Positions 40,124-53,105 are shown, numbered from the stretch's first letter. The stretch: DNA of 64,000 nt from Paracyclopina nana (GCA_019096065.1 JAGUCH010000005.1:2170001-2234000), one strand, 5' to 3'. Notes: generated from the sequence alone by a model not told the origin. Translations and numbers: made by a program.

Positions 40124-40483
40124 TAGTGGTAGAATAGCAGTGGAGATCCAAAGAAAAAAAAGCCTCTTTTCTTTCAAGGAAAACAGCTGTGTGGTCGTAG
40201 TACACTAGATTTTTTGATCAATAGGAACCAATCCGATGACAAGTATTGTGTGTATTAAGTAGTTGTTTTTGTTTAAGTTGTAAAAATGAGGGGAGGAACT
40301 TTTATACCATAAAATGACATATTTTTCTCATCATCATAGCAATGATAATAGGACACAACAACATTCATTGACACTGAAGTAGTCATAGTATGTGGGGAAC
40401 ATTTTTTCGCTTGAATTGGCATTGATTATCAGGAACATCAATTGGTAGTCATATTCTTCTGAATAGTAGTATAGTTATAGATT

Positions 40484-40489
40484 TTTATT
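40484..40489 (-). terminator. candidate polyadenylation signal for the zinc-finger gene
   Basis: AATAAA on the - strand about 540 bases after the stop at 41023. Another lies near 39907. The actual 3' end is not determined. Confidence 0.35.
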
Positions 40490-41022
40490 AGTTGTCTAAA
40501 AATCTGTGTCTTTTTTCCTCTAGGTTGTCAGGGTCCAGGACAAAGAAATCGCTTTGATTATCATCGTGCTTGTTTTCCTGCAGCAGAACCAAAATACTCA
40601 ATGATAGAGGGCGCGGCGCGCGCGCGCACTAGTCACGGCAACAACAACAAACAGCTGATGCCGTTTTCTGGCGGGAAATTGAAAAGGTCACCATCGATCT
40701 AGAGCTCAGTTTCGGTTACTTCACGGGGATCAGTTTTCTCACTAAGTGTATATGATTGAAGTGGGGGAGGGATTATTTTTCTTCACACAGAATTTACCTA
40801 GGAAGATTTTTTTTTTTTGGAGTACAGCCAAAGATAGCATCTGTATTATAGGATTATAACCAATATGTCAGTAGAAGCTATTCTTTTTAAATAACTCAAA
40901 TGGCCTCAATTTGACCTTTCCAATTTCAAACATGAATTTGAGGCCATTGTCTTTGCTTGAGTAGCAAGTTATGCCATGCCTCACTAGGTGAATTCTGCCA
41001 AGAAAAGGTATATAGCCTATTA

Positions 41023-44000
41023 TTAAGATATCAGCTGAGGCGTCATTGATGTAGGCGAGTCCAAGCTCGGCACAGTGGCCTCCACGGTGGCGGTGAGTTC
41101 AGACAGGGGGTCGGACCTGGGCATGAACACGGCCCCGCCCCTCAAGGTGGGCGGGTAGCAGCTCAGCGAGTCCAGCGAGCTCTGCGGGGTGGGTATCCCT
41201 GGGCTGAACGAGGGCGAGGGCGGCAAGTCGGTGGAGGAGGTGATGTTTTGCCGGAAGTAGCCGCTAATGTGGGCGGCCGCGGCCCCGCCCCCTTTGTCTG
41301 GAGGCCTCTCATTCCCTAAAAAATGAGCCGGTACGTTGGTTGAGCTGATGTACCCGCCCCCCGTGGGCGGCGAGGTGATCGGGCTTGAGCTATAAGTGGG
41401 CGTGGTGGCGTCCGACATGCTACTGCTGTACTGATCGTATCCCGCCTCTTGTTGCCCGCCCATGCTGTGGAACGGGGGCGTGGCCATCCCCATGTCGTGG
41501 TGGTATCTTTGGTTGAACATGCCATTGTTGGCATATGGCCCCGTCTCGAGAAAGCCAGACGTCTGAGGTAGGGAGGCCGCGGCCGAGGCTGGCGAGGATT
41601 GAGGGGGCGGGGCCGCCGCGTCGACGTCCGCCACGCCCCCCTTCTTCACTGGGGACTGGGCGGCTGCGGCTGCGGCTGCGGCTGCGGCGGCTGCAGCACC
41701 GAGGGAGTTGGGGTTGTTCTTCTCGCACTTGCGCAGGTGAACCTGGAGCACGTTGGGCAGCATGAAGCCCTTGCCGCAATTGTGACAAATGTACGGCCTT
41801 TCCCCGGAATGCGACTTCCGGTGCACGCGCACGTACCACGCGGTGGAGAACCTCTTTTGGCACACCTCACACGTGTACCGCTTCTTGTTGGCGTTCGCAG
41901 CCTTCGTGCTCGCTTTCGCGTCAGCCGCGCTCATCGTCGAGGGAGAACCCATGGGCGGAGACGGGAGGGGCGGGCAGCTTTCGCCGCCACGCCCAACGAC
42001 GCCATCGAAACCGGACGGACTGGGGGAGCCAGGAGTGATTTCCGAGGAGGCCCCGCCCCCTGGCGAGGGAGAGCCCATGTCAGACGAGGCAAAGGGGCTG
42101 TAGCTGCTGCTCCCGCCCGGAGGCGGGGACATGAGGCGGGGCCGGATATTACGCTCGAGAATTCCAGGGCTTTTGGGGGCGGCGGAGGAGCCGGGGCCGA
42201 TTCGGGGCCTGCCCGGGCCCCTGCGGTCGTTTCGGGGCTTGGGCCCCCTCAAAATCCACGAGCCTGGAGCCTGCATTCCCATGGGAGCTCTGAAGTTTGG
42301 AAAGTCTGGACGTTGCTGCTGAACCATTTGGTGCTGCTGCTGCTGCTGATTTAGGTGCTGCTGCTGCTGCTGTTGCCACCACGCATTATCAGCCATCATG
42401 TATTCTCCTTGGTTGGCCATCATATGCTGCTGCTGCTGCTGCCCCATGTGCTCCATTTGTGGGTTAGGATAATTGTAGTAGGGATCCCACATGTGAGCTT
42501 GTTGCTGCTGCTGCTGCTGCTGCTGTTGCGAATATTGCATTCCGTACATCATTCCACCTGAAAATTGAAGACATGCAAAAAAATCAGTACTTTTCAAGAC
42601 AGAGGGGCCCAACCCTTGAAGTTGATAACAGCCCAGATTTGATACGAAATAGAAAAAAACTGATTAGGCTATTTTCAACGTGGCTGGGCAATTAGCATGA
42701 CATCACTGTTTGCAGCCCACGAGAAGTGATATGCAATTATGCAAACTGACACGCCCCTTTTGTGTCATTTTGATTTTTTATTTGCCAGCCAATAATCAAG
42801 AATGTATGGGACTGTCAAACTGCGAAGGGGGCGGGGTAAATAACGAACCGAGACGCACCCCCTAACCCGCCCTCAATTGTGCATGAGATATACTATTATT
42901 ATTATACGGTAGTGGTGGTGGTGGGGAAGATTTTTGCAAAATATGCACATTGTAGCAGCAGTAGTGATTATGTTTTGCACAGCTCACGCACAAAGTTTCA
43001 GTCACACCATTAGTGATGGATCGATTCACCCCGAAAATGGGCAATCACCGCTGCGGCGGAGGTGAAGATGTGTAACTGAACTAAATTAGGGCCCTAATAC
43101 GTATCTAACCTACTTTCTATTCTTAGGAGGAAAAAATTATTCTTTTTTTTAAAGTAGAAAAGTCGACATTTTTGGCCGAAAAATTCCCCAGAGGAAAGTT
43201 TCCAAGACCTTTCGATATCTTACATTCATTTCTTTAGGCACGTTTTTGAATCAAGAGTATCAGTCCATGTCCAATTGATTCCTTGATAGCTATGAATAGC
43301 GAAGGGGGCAACCGCAATTTGCAACAACAACCAAATTGTTCTTCGCACTTTGAAAATGGGAACGATTAATGCACGGCAACGGCGACTTGCGCAGGTTGTA
43401 CTAATACAACTTTTTCCCAAGCACGACAAGAATACAGCAGCACTCACACACATCAAAAATACTTTGTTAATTGGAACATTAAATGCAATCACAATGCATC
43501 TATAAAAGTGCAGAGCTGTAATCATGCACTAACGAGTAACGAGCCGGCGCATTGAGTGTTAAAAGTTGCATTAAAAAGCAGTTTAACACGTCTGTGGGAA
43601 AAGAGGCGAAGCAGCGCGCTAACGCAAAAGAGAAGCGACTCAAACGCGCCTTCTTTTCTCCTATAGCAAAATCAAAACAAACCCGGCTAAATTCCGCGAA
43701 ATCACTCCGGTACACATAAACAAAAGAGCATTAAATATTTGAGTGTTTTTTCAATACAGAGTTTCGACTAATGGCCGTTAAAGGCTTGCATTTTTGCCCT
43801 TGCGCGAGTCTTTTGTGCCGTGAAATTGGTCGCAGAAGAGAGGAAATGTCGAACGTGGAGTGGGAGGAAGCTTTGCAAATTGAGCATGAATGGGGAACGG
43901 GAATATCAAGCCCTGTACTGCTGCTGCCGTACTCAAATGAGGAAATTGAGATCCTGCATCAGACATGGCACACAACATGGTGGTGGAGGCAAAAGAACCT

Positions 44001-46076
44001 GCTTGGAATAAGCTAGAGAGTGAAACAACAACTGAAGTTGAGCGAGTAGTGAGAGGGGCGAAATTAATAAGATCTTGAGAAGGAGCAAGCTGAAGCACCA
44101 ACTCGGCCCTGAAAAACAAGCCTAATTGGCCGATTTCAAAACAAACTGACCCTTTTTGAATTTAATGAGCTGTTGTTCCTTGCCAGTTACCACCAACTCT
44201 TACTGAATTGTCACTTGAAAAAAAACCTAAAAAAAGGGGCTGAATCAAATGAGCTGGAAATGTGGCATCATTGGCATAATGTGTGTGGTCTCCCATTATT
44301 AAAATAGCAGCCAACTAGACTACTATAATCAGAGGTAGATTATTAGAGTGTAGTGGTCTTTATATTTTGCAGGCTGGCTTGAAATGGGAACCCTTCCCCT
44401 ATTTTCATGGTGTTTGGTCACACGTCAAAAGCCTTCCTCCCCCTTTATATAGCAGTACTGCTGTAGTAGTAGCCCACAAGCTGCAATCTCTACATGTTCG
44501 ATACTTTTTTCAAACGACAACACGCACACGTTTTGTGAAATGGCGTCTGATCATTGCAACGCGCTTTTGCTGCTATTCATTTCTGACCTTTCTCTGCTCT
44601 CGTGTGGTCACTCAATTTGCGCGGAAAGTTTCCCTGCTGATTATCAATTCGATAATTATGCAGGGAAAGTCAATACGCACATATCTGATTGAAAATCAGA
44701 AATGAATCGAGGTAAATGCCATGTAAGAAGGCTGATCGCGTTGAAGCATGTTTGCTGAACACATACACCCTTATGAAAAATTGAAAGCCTCGTAAGAAAT
44801 GCGAGCAGAGTTCGTCAAGAAGGAAGAGCGAAGGCTAGGTATTTCACGAGAATTCTATCATCCCTGATTACTAGAGCTCAGTCTAAATTAAAAGGCAATT
44901 CCGGAAACAACACGAGTACAACACGAGTTGAGGTGCTGCTGAAGATTCTCGTAAAAATTACATCCACATTACAGACGTAAAGGGCAATAATATCTGCAAT
45001 ATAGTACGGAGCTGGTAATATCAGGCACGAAATACCTTGTTATTGAATTATGCATTCGCGCGGCGTTGGCTCATGTCGTCGGCAAATTGTGTCCTTTAGT
45101 CAATCCTCCCACTTTTCATCAATGAAATCCCATGAATACTTGATACCAAAAGCCACACAATATAGAGAAAAACGGAAATTCGGAATGAGGGACACAAAAG
45201 GGGGGCTGTCAATCTAATTGAAAAACCAACTGCAACTTTCCGTGTTTTTGCCATCCCCGCCATTTTGCTTTTCACGCTCGCCCCCTCTTCTTAAACATGT
45301 GCTTTCATACCTTCGTTTTGGCCAGCCATGGACATGTGCCTCATGTATTCCGCGTCACCCATGTGCTGTTCAAAGCCATGAGCCGAATCGTACTCTTGGT
45401 TGGAGGGCGGGCTTTCGGGTGAACACGTGGGCTTCGGTGACACTTTAGGCTGTTGCTGAGATCCAGGATTGTCATCACTTTGCTGCTGTTGCTTGTTGAG
45501 CTCGCTTATAGGTAATTCTGGCAAATCAGGTATGGAGTCCTTACTGTCCTCGGGCGGCGACAAATTTTTGGCCTCGATGGTCGTGGAGGCCGCCGAGGCT
45601 GCCTCTTCACGCTGCTTGTTGTTGTTCTCGTTGAAGTAGCTCCCGCTCTCGCCGCTGTGGTGGTGGTGGTGATGATGATGATGACCAACGAACCCGTTGT
45701 AGCCTCCGAAGTAGCTGAGATCACGGCCTCCGGGGCTGCCGAGCGGCGGGCCATAAAAGGGGGCAGAAGCGGGCTGCTGGCCGCCTACGGCCGCGGCCGC
45801 GCTCGAGGCCGCCGAATCAGCCTCGAAGGGCTGCTGATGAGGCTGGAAGCCAAAATACTTGGAGGGCGCGAAATCCATGTACTGGCCGTTGTTGCCCGAT
45901 GTTGGTGGGTAATTGTAGCCCGCCGTTGCTGCTGCTGGTTGCTGCTGCTGCTGTGTCTGCGGCCCCCCGCCGAAGTAGCCCGCAGCAGCTGAGGCTGCTG
46001 CGGCCGGTTGCGGCTGCGGAGGCGAATGGTAACCCGAGCCGGAGGCCGCGGCCGCCGCAGGGTTGCCTCGATTCAT
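41023..46076 (-). CDS. glutamine/alanine-rich C2H2 zinc-finger protein, 2 coding exons
   Basis: A probable nuclear DNA-binding transcription regulator. Exons 46076-45311 and 42557-41023 join in phase 1 (QNE-G-GMMYG) and total 2301 bases (766 residues). The N-terminal exon is Ala/Gln/Pro-rich with a nine-histidine run and an acidic SIPDLPELPISELN segment. Exon 2 begins with several poly-Q runs. An AT-hook-like RRGPGRPRIG follows at about 365-378, then PSPSG/SP-rich linkers. Two zinc fingers lie at about 480-535: YTCEVCQKRFSTAW...H...H (C2H2) and YICHNCGKGFMLPN...H...C (C2HC), joined by SGERPY. A run of about 14 alanines and a Ser/Pro/Thr-rich tail complete it. The first ATG after an in-frame stop is at 46076. 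I do not recognise the orthologue. Confidence 0.88.
41663..41702 (-). repeat. coding poly-alanine tract
   Basis: GCN repeats encode about 14 alanines right after the second zinc finger. The DNA is a near-perfect GCGGCT-type run, prone to length change. Confidence 0.85.
42331..42534 (-). repeat. coding CAG/CAA tracts (poly-glutamine)
   Basis: Several CAG/CAA runs encode Q blocks of about 4 to 10 residues, interleaved with M, H, W and Y, in the first part of exon 2. They are typical of activation or condensate-forming regions and of length polymorphism. Confidence 0.85.
42558..45310 (-). other. 2.75-kb intron of the zinc-finger gene
   Basis: It is bounded by G|GTATGA and TTTTCAG|GTGG. A GC-box-like GGGGGCGGGG (about 42826) and a GGT run (about 42908-42924) are the only notable points. 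I see no additional exon. Confidence 0.6.
45654..45682 (-). repeat. coding poly-histidine tract
   Basis: CAC/CAT codons give nine consecutive histidines between GYNGFVG and SGESGSYF. His runs of this kind are found in some nuclear-speckle proteins, but that location is not shown here. Confidence 0.8.
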
Positions 46077-46162
46077 GACCAGTTCGAGGCCGCCGAGTTC
46101 GAAAAGGCCTCCGCGAGACTGAAGCTGGTGTGGAGGTCAGCGAGGAGGGCGTGCGAAATCAT
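46073..46162 (-). CDS. upstream ORF overlapping the zinc-finger start (ATGA)
   Basis: Just after a TTTCAG acceptor-like site (46165-46166) on the - strand, an ATG opens a 29-codon frame (MISHALLADLHTSFSLAEAF...). Its TGA stop overlaps the main ATG as ATGA. If the exon starts at 46164 this short ORF is the first one met by ribosomes. It could permit reinitiation at the main start or dampen translation. A frame error in the assembly that hides a longer N-terminus is an alternative. Confidence 0.4.
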   Translation of the reverse strand: MISHALLADLHTSFSLAEAFSNSAASNWS

Positions 46163-48809
46163 ACCTGAAAGCATAGGCAAAAAATGAGTATGTTGCATAG
46201 ATATGCTAAAATACGCGACCAAGTTATTTTTCGAAGTAAAAATAAATCAATGGTTTTGTACTGAGAAAGTGTCCAGAAAGGCGAGCAGCTAAGGTTTTGA
46301 ATTTCAGCCTCCAACGATGATAAAAAGCTCAAATTTGAGCTTCTTGTCTTGATGCAGCATCTCAAAGTGGTGATTACTTAAGTAGCACCTTCAGTCCTGC
46401 TGCTGACCACAGTTGACCCGAACTTGTTGCAAAAAATTGCTACTACATATCTTATATACCTTATGAGAATTGAGCAGCGCTGCTGCTGCAGACACACACA
46501 ACTGGCCAATATATAAAACATAAAGTAGGAGAGTTTTGTCGCAAGTGAAATTCTACAATTGTAGCGCGCATCTGTATTTATGAATGCTACTACTATATTA
46601 TCCATTGATGTTTTCGCGATACGTATCTTAATACTCTCACCGTTCTCGTATATATGTATCTGCTTTTACTGCTTCTGTCACTTGGTACGATGGCGCTACG
46701 ATATACTGCACTAGTAGTATATGCTATATACATATTTTTCGCTGGCTTTTTTGCGCGCATCCATCACGCTCGCGTTCACTTATATGCGTAGCCTGAGCTT
46801 CACTCGTTTTTTCACCTCTGCTGATCCTGAGAAGAGACTTCAATGCTTTTGCTTAATTTCCCAGCAACTTTTTTCGCAGAGCAACAGCAGAAAATGACAA
46901 CTGGCCTCGGAGGCTGCTCAACTCTGAGTGAACAACCTCAGCTTTTATCTGCTACAAGTGCGCCGCGACTACATACGCGACGAGAGTCTTTAGCCCGACC
47001 AGATTTCCAGCTTTCTCCTTAAAAGTATCATCTTAGCATTTTCAGAGAGACGGACCAATTACTTAATCACTGCTGCAGTTAAAATACCGGATTAGTGTCA
47101 GTGCACCCTTGACACCTGCAAATATATGCTCACTTTTTGGTGGCAGTAAGTTGACGTAATAATAGCCCTATTTTTTTCTTCTTTTTTGTAGGTTCTTTTT
47201 TGAGTAATCTGCTGAAAGCACTTTTGGCTTGAGAGGAGAATTTAAGGCTTCATTACGTAATTGAGAGGATGAAAAGCGATGGAGTTTCTTATGGTAATAC
47301 AAGTCGAACTAGTCATCAGATGTATGTACTACGATCGGCTCAGAAATGTAATGTAGCTTTCAACCTGGTTAAAATAGCTCATTTGGATATGGAAAACGAA
47401 AAAATGAGTAGAACTTTAAGCCTAGAAACTCAATTGAGCCTAGCTACTATATAAACTTAGAGAGTGGCCAACGCCAAAATCAAGCCTTGAGGTATCAGCT
47501 GTCAATTTCAATAGTGGTTCCTTTTGAATGCGATTAAAGAAATCTGAGGCAATTGCGTACCTTGATTTAAAGTCTAAAATGATTTTTTCGAAGGAAAAAC
47601 CTGAATTCTAAGCTAAAGAATATAGCATTTAATTTTTCCGAAACAAAAGTATTAATTTGAATAGTTGTTCAAACTATTAATATTGTGTTTTGGTTTTTCC
47701 CGCTCCCCATGCCGCTTCCTAGGTTTTGTAGACAGAAAAGATATCTTTCCGACTTGCTTAAAAGGTTACGTGAAAGGAACCAGCGCAAACTTGCGGATTT
47801 CGTTGTCCGCTCTCTAAGTTTATTTAGTAGCTAATTGAGCCCAACTTGGCAAAATACAGCTTTTTGAAACCCAAAGGCTCGTCTCCACTATGGAAACGCG
47901 ACCGGAGTGAAATGCAATAATTATCCGGTCGGGTGGGAAAAGAAGTCTTTTTTACCCCCGCCAGCAGCATCCCATCTGAGCCATGATCCGTAAGCTTCAA
48001 CATGTTTAGCACGTGCGCGCGCATGTGCACACACACATTTCTGTCTGTCGGCGAATGTACATGAGATCGCACATGAGGAGAATTTGCAAGAACTTCGAAA
48101 CAACTCCAAAATGCATTGGGGACAACCAGCTTAATCCCAGATGGTGTTGGGACACAAGCCTGCACTTGGGGAATGAGCGAGCTGCACATTTTGGGCCTTT
48201 CCATCTGCCATTCGCATCCAGAAGCTTGTTCGGAAATGTCGTGCCACAAAAAACCAAGATTGTACCACCATTTTTAACTTTTAACTTGTTCAAATCTAAC
48301 AGGAAATTTACAGTGCAAAAACCAAGCATGTTTACAGAGTTTTTAGCCAAAAGAGAAGTTAATACTAATTTTGAGGCAAAAAACTGCATGTATCGTGATG
48401 TACCCAAATGTAACAAATTATTGTATTATTAACCCAATCAACTCAATTTGGCTCTCAATCCACCTAGACCGAAATACAAGCACTATTAATTGCTCCTAAA
48501 TAATTTTAGTAGGAGAACCTTCATATGTCTTTTGGGACAAAAATAAACAACTGAGGCTCAATTAAAACAAGAATTACTAAATGAAACACCATGGAGGCTC
48601 CGAAGCTATAATGGGAAAAAGGTAAAAGTCACTCTATGGCATTGAGAATTGGCAGAGTGATGCGGATGAACTTGTTTAACTCCTCCCTAAATCACGACCT
48701 TCCCAACCCTCCTACACTTGAAGCAGAGCCACTTCTCATGCCGCCCTCATAGCACAGAAGGTGGTGGGGCAATACACAAAAAGAGCCACGTCCAGCCTTG
48801 TGAACACTC

Positions 48810-48825
48810 AAGGCCTGGTTCACCT
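48810..48825 (+). repeat. dispersed copy of the foldback terminal motif
   Basis: AAGGCCTGGTTCACCT matches the ends of the element at 15633-16017. No partner inverted copy was found close by, so this may be a solo or decayed end. Confidence 0.4.
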
Positions 48826-51412
48826 ACTGCTGCAATACAAAGAGCAACAGTTGTTCTGCAGATAAGTCAGTGTGTGTGTGCATATGGGGAAAAACTGGCA
48901 AGATTGATGTTTCTAAGCAGTTTATAATGACCTACTAGAAGGGGTTCATCATCTTCAAAATTGCCGGAAGGATGATGGCAAGGATGGAATTTTTCTTCAC
49001 TGCTGCGAGCGGCTGGCAATTGCACAACTTTTTGCCATAACGCCGCTACCATGGCAAAAGTATATGAGCTAGCGCGCCGCGCTCTGATTAAAAAGGCATA
49101 ACACACCTCGATAAGAGGAAGGAATTTGTATCACCACCACTTCCAAAAGCCATAAATCTTCCCTCTTCTTCTTCGCACCCAAATCAATTATTTGTCCCCT
49201 GCTGAGCCAACACAGGTGAGCAAAAAGCCAAAAATGCCATTGAAATTGAATTGACCTACGCACGTTCTACGTACACAATGTGATTCATGCTCAATTTCAA
49301 GAATTGCGTCAACGAAGGCAAATGTCATTGGAGATATTGAATTAGAATATATTTTTGGTGCAGTTGGAGAAACAGCCAAAACAGCCAGGTTTTTTTAATA
49401 TTTTAGGGGAAAATGTAGCAGTACAGCAGGAAGACGACGACTGAGGAAACTGACTTTTAATTGTCAGCTGGGATATAATGTATTTTTACATGCCATAACT
49501 AAGAAGAAGACTGCTTTAATGCAGGCAAGAGTAGCAGCAGCAGCAGCTTTACTTTCTATAGTTACATTACAGCATTATATAGAGCTCTAGGGTTTTTCGA
49601 GGGCTTAGTAAACGATCTGGGCTGAGACCGCGAGACAGCACCTGTTTCCTGCTATCACATACTTTAAGCTTTCTTTCCATTCAAAAGCTAGCTGAGAGAA
49701 GTTGTCATTTCGTTGTGTTGTCCCAGATAGATACATGTCATGGGGAATTCACAACCAATTAGCTTCCTCCCTTTCGTTTTATTGGATAGCCACTTCAGAA
49801 TACAGTACAATACAGACGGCTACTGCTATGGAATACTGGCGTAGTAGCAGTATGTGGGGAGATCGTAATCTAAAGTCTCGTAGGATTAACGTGGAACGAC
49901 GACAAGGTTGTTACCTCAATTGCCGCCTCCTTTCAAGCTCCTCGCGAGATTTCATCGACTTCTTCTCATGCTACGAGATGAACTCTTGTTTCGGATTTAC
50001 TTAAGCTCATTTTTGGGAATTATCTGCCTACTTGCTCCTAGCTGTAGCACACTTGAGGCTGGAGCTGCTCGAATGTACTTCGCCGCCACTGCTTACACTT
50101 TATCAAGCTTGGCTTCGGATCTGGATCGCGTCTTATTCAATAACGCAAGCGACGCAGTCCATTTGTTTTGATTTGGACGCAGCGATTAACGAACGCGCGC
50201 ACTTGTTTTGACCGGTGCGCTCTTGCGCTTCCGCACTGCTGCAATCACGAATTACGCTCGCTCGTTAGCCATTCGAAAAACAAACTACTTTAAGCACGGT
50301 GTTTTTTCAAGTTTGAAAAGTGGCTGCTGCTGCTGCCTCATTATCGCAAAGTTGAAAAAAGACCCTTGAAAGTCTCACCAAAAAGCCTTCATTTTTCAAT
50401 TCCCAACCCCAAGTTAGCCAGGCATCATTACCCAGTGCAGCAGAGCCAATTTTCTGCATTAATATTTCTCTTCTCGGTTCTTCTAATGGACAAGGTTAGA
50501 TGACGCGCAACCTCTTGATCAATTAATCACGCAACCCTAGCCAAGACAGTACTTCTAGTCTTTAGAAAGCCGCTTCTTTCTCAAATGATTGAGCACCTCC
50601 ACTTGCATCTCACACGTCCATAAAAGCACTTTTTTCCCGAGTTGCTCAGCAGTACGCAACATTGCACTCAACTCTGGCCTTATGCCAGACATCAGGCAAG
50701 GGATGAAGACGAACAAGGAGAAAAAAGTTACTTCAGAGTCCCATGTGTCAACTCTTTATTCACGCCCAAAGATAAAAAGATTCCTTTTTGCTCAAAGATA
50801 CGGCTGCTGCTGCTGCTGCTCACGCTGCAAAGATGGCGGCAAACGCACATGGTGGCCAAACCAAAGTCATGGAAAGTTCTATCTGCCAATAAATTGGTTA
50901 TTCTAACCTGATTAGCTCTAGCGACAGATGAAAAAATCGATTTCAAAGAAAATTCATAGAAACTGGTTTTTCCATTAAAAGAGATAGCATCCTCTTACTA
51001 AAATCCATACTAACCAATGTGGGTCACTAAAAGAGTACAGTGTCCACGTTGTAAAGAAGGGTACGAGAAAAAAGCCTGAAAATGCAGATAATTCGAATTT
51101 TGAGCTACTTGTAGTTATCGAGGGCCAACTTTTGCTGCGTTTTTGCACCTTCTGGGTGTGTACGAGTTGACAGGTCGAGGTAAAGGATCGAGCATAACGA
51201 AGTGACAACGACGACGAACGAGTATAGCATTTGTCCCCAAAATCACCCCAATAAGAATTATGGGTGTAAATGAATCAAAATTACCATAAGGCTATAGGGA
51301 AAACAGTACAATATCAACACTTATTATTGAATTTTGGAAGTGATTGCATTACATGATTAATTTTGGTTTCCAGTACTCTCAAAGCTACTTGCGTCACTTC
51401 AATCGGAAGTGT

Positions 51413-51454
51413 AAACCTTGCATAAGGTTATTTAGTGAAAACCTTGCATAAGGC
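51413..51454. repeat. two direct copies of a near-palindromic 12-mer
   Basis: AAACCTTGCATAAGG occurs at 51413 and again at 51438, 25 bases apart. Each copy has inverted CCTT/AAGG arms around a 4-base centre, as in paired binding sites for a dimeric factor. Confidence 0.5.
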
Positions 51455-53010
51455 TCTTTTTATTCAGCTGGATTTTTCCCAAATGATGGCATGTGCAAAA
51501 TTCAGCATTTCTATAAGACGATGTGCGAAGGTATCTGCTTGCATAGTTGACCAGGCGTAGCAGATGATAAATCCGTTGTCTGGTCCAACAATGTAACTAT
51601 GCCAATATTTCACTCAGTAGCTAAGTGAGATGTTTCACATACTTCTTCGTTGTCAGGGTTGCTGCTGCTGCTGCTGCAAGCAGCTCCATCAATTTAAAAG
51701 GGTCAGTTGTTGCCGTCATAAAAATGCTCCTTTCTTAATGATATGAGCGCACAAATGGCGGCCATATTTTCATAATAATGTGACCTGTTTATTGCACGGC
51801 ACGCGTCGTCATGTTGCAGCCAACCGAGCACTCAAATGGGATGAAATTAATGAGCGAAAATGAAGTAGACTCCGGAAAAAAGCCAGGCCGACGTCGAGAA
51901 ACGCGGCTGCAAATGAGCCAGAACGAAGATAAACGTCAATAGGCTATTAAAGCTATATGGGCTCGCGCGCGCGAAAAGTTCATCTTTTAAGCCTAAAAGA
52001 GTACTAAATCACTGGCAACCACTCGATTTTCAAATCTGACAAATAATTCCATTTCTTAAATAGCCGTTAAGGAATGGTTGCGAGAGCATCGGCTCAGAAT
52101 GTTCCGATACGCTCAGCTGACATTACTACCCAATTTGTTTACGTTTCACAATTTTGGTGAAAAATGCAAGTGAAAAATGTTGGGATGAAGCTCGTGCGTT
52201 GACAGCTCTTTGCTGGGAGGCAATAAACCAAAAAGAAAGACATCAGCACCTAAATACGAGCGTAATCCCTTATTTTGGCCTTTTAGCCTAATGAGCTAAT
52301 TTCACTATATGCTACGAAATGTCTTGAAAGCCTCGTCGTCGTGATGGAATGGCTTCATATTAGAGCGGCACACGAGGTTTTATACATCTGCATTTATCAT
52401 CATCATCATGATGAGCTTTGAAATTATGCCGCCGTCAAACTTTCGTTTTTTCCTAGGTGGCGCTGCCTACTTTTGGATGACCCGTTTCTTCACTCACTTT
52501 TTGAGCGGTAACAGCAGCAGCGCGCGAGCGTGCGTGAAACCTTCGGGAATCGTGGTGAAAAATTGCCTACTGCTACTGCATACCTGAAATGAAGAGAGGA
52601 AATAATGGGTTGAAAATAATGACTGCAAATTGTGTCAAGTTTTGACGGATTTGACGGTAAACACCGTGTGTGTGAATGCTATCGTGCAAAGATGATGCGT
52701 GACTATCAGTTACGGTGATTACGCCACTTTGCCATAGCTCGTACGTCCCGCAATTGCGCGAATCCCTGCAGCTCGTCGTCAGCATTTATTGCCCCATACG
52801 ATCAATTTCCATTCGCCGACCAGGGAGGGCCTCGGCAGCAGCCTTCAGAATACATCATGGCTAAATATCGGGTTTTACTCGCTGCATGCATGAAGAAGCC
52901 CCGAAGGTTCCAGATCAAACTTTAATAATTTCATCATAGGATTAAAGTTATAAACTTTGGGAGAGTCGCGCGCAAGCCGATTCATTTTCTTACGTAGCAT
53001 TTGATAAAAC

Positions 53011-53105
53011 GACGTCAAATAAGGCAATCAGATTGGTTTTTTTATTCCGACGTCAGAATGAAAAAGCTGCGTTTGACGTACGGCGCGCGCGCTTGTAAAC
53101 AATAA
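53011..53105. promoter_or_regulatory. CRE-like half-site cluster next to a forkhead-like site
   Basis: GACGTCAAAT (53011), CGACGTCAG (53049) and TTTGACGTAC (53072) occur within 70 bases, followed by a CpG-rich run and TGTAAACAATAA (53094-53105), which fits a forkhead site. Possible enhancer; sequence only. Confidence 0.25.

Larger units (their letters stand above)
36448..41022. other. intergenic / 3' flank without a supported gene
   Basis: This stretch separates the 5' end of the PY-motif gene from the 3' end of the zinc-finger gene. Both lie on the - strand. It holds the microsatellite cluster at 39.5-40.1 kb, which may lie in the zinc-finger gene's 3' UTR or just beyond. There is a short GC-alternating spot near 40611-40629. 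No coding segment was recognised. Confidence 0.5.

Noticed and set aside
41599-42354. 251-codon frame on the + strand opposite the zinc-finger exon
   Set aside because: It is the GC-rich antisense of a well-supported coding exon; its Arg/Gly/Pro content follows from the GC-rich and CAG-rich sense strand.
48006-48432. Mirror frames of about 136-139 codons on both strands
   Set aside because: Both strands are equally open, with no family match; likely a chance low-stop stretch.
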